Origin: Microbacterium sp. EST19A
GTDB taxonomy: Bacteria > Actinomycetota > Actinomycetes > Actinomycetales > Microbacteriaceae
Length of the DNA stretch: 64,000 bases
Reading direction: 5' to 3'
NCBI RefSeq assembly: GCF_019969685.1
Contig: NZ_JAHXYZ010000001.1
Location: 1,426,001 to 1,490,000, forward strand
Position 1 is the first letter of the stretch. Every line of letters starts with the position of its first letter. The notes beneath the pieces were generated by a model. The model worked only from the letters and a program-made list of their open reading frames with translations, was not told the DNA's origin and ran no database searches. Made by a program: the position numbers and the translations under genes. Shown here in pieces: positions 62,305 through 64,000 of this stretch.

Positions 62305-63204
62305 ATGACCGATCAGCTGCCCGGCGCGCACATGCGCGAAGAGCTCCACTCGCAGCCCGAGACGTGGGCGATCGCCGCCGATCTCCGCGATGCGCAGGCG
62401 CTGCTGCCGGCGTCCGGGGCCCGCATCGCCGTGGTCGGCTGCGGCACCTCCTGGTTCATGGCTCAGTCGTATGCCGCACTGCGCGAATCGTCCGGCCAGG
62501 GCGAGACCGATGCGTTCGCGGCATCCGAGGCATTCGTCGACCGCGGCTATGACGCCGTCGTCGCGCTGACCCGTTCCGGCACCACCACCGAGGTGCTCGA
62601 GCTCGTCGACCGCGTCAAGGGCCGCGTCCCGACGATCGGCGTCATCGGCGACCCCGACTCGCCCCTCGTCTCGCTGGTGGACGAGGCGGTGCTGCTCCCC
62701 TTCGCCGACGAGCAGTCCGTCGTGCAGACGCGATTCGCGACGACGGCTCTCGCGCTCTTCCGCGCCTCTCTCGGTGAGGACCTCAGCGGAGCGATCGCCG
62801 ACGCGAGGGCCGTGCTCACCGAGTCCGCCGACGACGACGAACTCCGCGACGCCGAGCAGTACACGTTCCTCGGCCGCGGCTGGGCGACCGGTCTCGCGCA
62901 CGAGGCCGCGCTGAAGATGCGCGAGTCGTCGCAGTCGTGGACCGAGTCGTACCCCTCGATGGACTACCGCCACGGTCCGATCGCGATCGCCGCCCCCGGG
63001 CGCGTGACCTGGCACTTCGGCGAAGCCCCCGAGGGCCTGGGTGCGCAGGTCCAGGCGACCGGCGCGCGGTTCGAGCACCGTGCGATCGACCCGCTGGCCG
63101 ACCTCGCGCGCCTGCACCGGATCGCCCTCGACCGGTCTCTCGCCCGCGGGCTCGACCCCGATCAGCCCCGTAACCTCACGCGATCCGTCATCCTGGATGC
63201 ATGA
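62305..63204 (+). CDS. SIS-domain sugar isomerase/deaminase-like protein
   Basis: This 299-residue protein has two SIS domains. The first holds VGCGTSWFMAQ and ALTRSGTTTE; the second has GRGWATGLAHEAALKMRESSQSWTESYPSMDYRHGP, as in AgaS and the isomerase half of GlmS. It probably acts on a phosphorylated amino sugar. TGGAGG lies eight bases before the ATG at 62305. The ROK kinase gene starts 12 bp after its stop, so the two are an operon that could take up the imported sugar after phosphorylation. Confidence 0.88.
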   Translation: MTDQLPGAHMREELHSQPETWAIAADLRDAQALLPASGARIAVVGCGTSWFMAQSYAALRESSGQGETDAFAASEAFVDRGYDAVVALTRSGTTTEVLELVDRVKGRVPTIGVIGDPDSPLVSLVDEAVLLPFADEQSVVQTRFATTALALFRASLGEDLSGAIADARAVLTESADDDELRDAEQYTFLGRGWATGLAHEAALKMRESSQSWTESYPSMDYRHGPIAIAAPGRVTWHFGEAPEGLGAQVQATGARFEHRAIDPLADLARLHRIALDRSLARGLDPDQPRNLTRSVILDA

Positions 63205-63216
63205 GCGGAACCTCCC

Positions 63217-64000
63217 ATGACCAGGCCTGACGGCGCGGCATCCGAGCGCTCGGTCGTCGGAAGCGACGTCGAACGCGACGCTGCGGGTGAGAAGCTCGCC
63301 GCCGTGCGCGCCCTGGGTGCGGGCGCGCCCGTGCTGGCTTTCGACGTGGGCGGCACCGACATCAAGTCGGCGCTGTTCGACGCCGAGGGCAATGTTCTCG
63401 GGCTTCGCCGCAGCCCGACTCCGGTGGCCGACGGAGACCGCACGAGCGTGCTGATGGACCGTCTGGAGGTGCTCGCCGGCGAACTCCGCGCCGCGCACCC
63501 CGACGTGATCCCGCAGGCCGCCGGCCTCGTCGTGCCCGGCATCGTCGATGCGGATGCCGGCCTCGGCGTGTTCGCGAGCAACCTCGGGTGGCACGACGCT
63601 CCGCTGCGCGACCTGTCCAGTGCGCGTCTCGGTCTGCCGGTCGCCTTCGACCACGACGTCCGCGCGGCCAGTTGGGCCGAGCGTCGACTGGGTGGGGCCC
63701 GTGATTACGCCGACGCGGTCGTGCTCGTCATCGGCACGGGGATCGCCGGGGCACTGCTCGTCGGCGGCGTCCCGTACACCGCGGGCGGCTACGCGGGCGA
63801 GATCGGCCACTCGCCGATCGCCGACGGCCCCGTCTGTGCGTGCGGTGCCCGGGGCTGCCTCGAGGCGGTCGCCTCCGCCGGAGCGATCGCGCGCCGCTAC
63901 CGCGACGCCACCGGCATCACACCGGATGGGGCGAAAGACGTCATCGCCCGGGCGGCCGCCGGAGACGAGGTCGCCGGCGAGATCTGGAACTCCGCGCTCG
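63217..64000 (+). CDS. ROK-family sugar kinase, N-terminal part (runs off the window)
   Basis: The 261 visible codons cover most of a ROK kinase. A 35-residue N-terminal extension precedes the ATP loop FDVGGTDIKSALFD. The catalytic Asp lies in FDHDVRAASWAERR, then GTGIAGALLVGG, GEIGHSPIADG and the zinc motif CACGARGCLE. With the SIS enzyme it should process a sugar brought in by the divergent ABC importer. The specificity (glucose, GlcNAc, ManNAc) is not evident. The end lies beyond 64000. Confidence 0.9.
   Translation, partial: MTRPDGAASERSVVGSDVERDAAGEKLAAVRALGAGAPVLAFDVGGTDIKSALFDAEGNVLGLRRSPTPVADGDRTSVLMDRLEVLAGELRAAHPDVIPQAAGLVVPGIVDADAGLGVFASNLGWHDAPLRDLSSARLGLPVAFDHDVRAASWAERRLGGARDYADAVVLVIGTGIAGALLVGGVPYTAGGYAGEIGHSPIADGPVCACGARGCLEAVASAGAIARRYRDATGITPDGAKDVIARAAAGDEVAGEIWNSAL

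Overview
The window is a chromosomal segment of a high-GC actinobacterium, most likely a Microbacterium or close Microbacteriaceae relative. Signs of this are the uniform high GC, a NucS-type mismatch endonuclease in place of MutS/MutL, a long-form argininosuccinate synthase, an Mrp antiporter operon with fused mrpA-mrpB, a BioQ-like box in front of bioY, and MoxR/DUF58/VWA and YhgE clusters of actinobacterial type. The assignment rests on gene content and style; no database search was run. I see no rRNA, tRNA, prophage, insertion sequence or CRISPR array.

Layout. 1-6.7 kb: truncated shikimate dehydrogenase-like gene, a palindrome-rich 0.5 kb gap, a cold-shock gene with a strong terminator, HAD phosphatase, nucS with an MFS gene, a divergent LacI regulator and a polytopic membrane protein. 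6.8-13.1 kb: six-gene Mrp Na+/H+ antiporter operon. 13.1-15.7 kb: TetR regulator divergent from an aldo/keto reductase, then an alpha/beta hydrolase. 15.7-21.7 kb: membrane-anchored penicillin acylase-family hydrolase, then a TetR, degenerate ABC-ATPase, YhgE/Pip operon. 21.8-28.9 kb: argG, MFS, a possible toxin-antitoxin pair, a ZIP-like transporter, an HSL-type esterase and a PucR-type regulator. 29-35.4 kb: seven-gene MoxR-DUF58-VWA operon. 36.3-39.9 kb: receptor-like adenylate cyclase homologue translationally coupled to an MscS channel that carries a cyclic-nucleotide-binding domain; both have lost key ligand residues. 40-50.6 kb: EamA exporter, an unrecognised gene pair, purA, a lactonase, SoxR with a divergent MFS and quinone-oxidoreductase operon, bioY, a flavoprotein and a DUF427 gene. 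50.6-53.9 kb: OpuB-type compatible-solute ABC importer. 54-64 kb: AI-2E-family permease, chorismate mutase, ROK regulator, PhyH dioxygenase divergent from AraC, and a sugar ABC importer divergent from a SIS isomerase plus ROK kinase, probably for an amino sugar.

Regulation is unusually readable. Six regulator or target promoters carry clear palindromic operators (LacI, two TetR, SoxR, BioQ-like, ROK). The least explained structure is a set of intergenic inverted repeats at gene 3' ends. Two loci share an exact 13-mer (CGTTCCGGTCGCA) in nested inverted copies, and three more loci have the same design with other sequences. Repeat-like palindromes have also been taken into reading frames in two operons.
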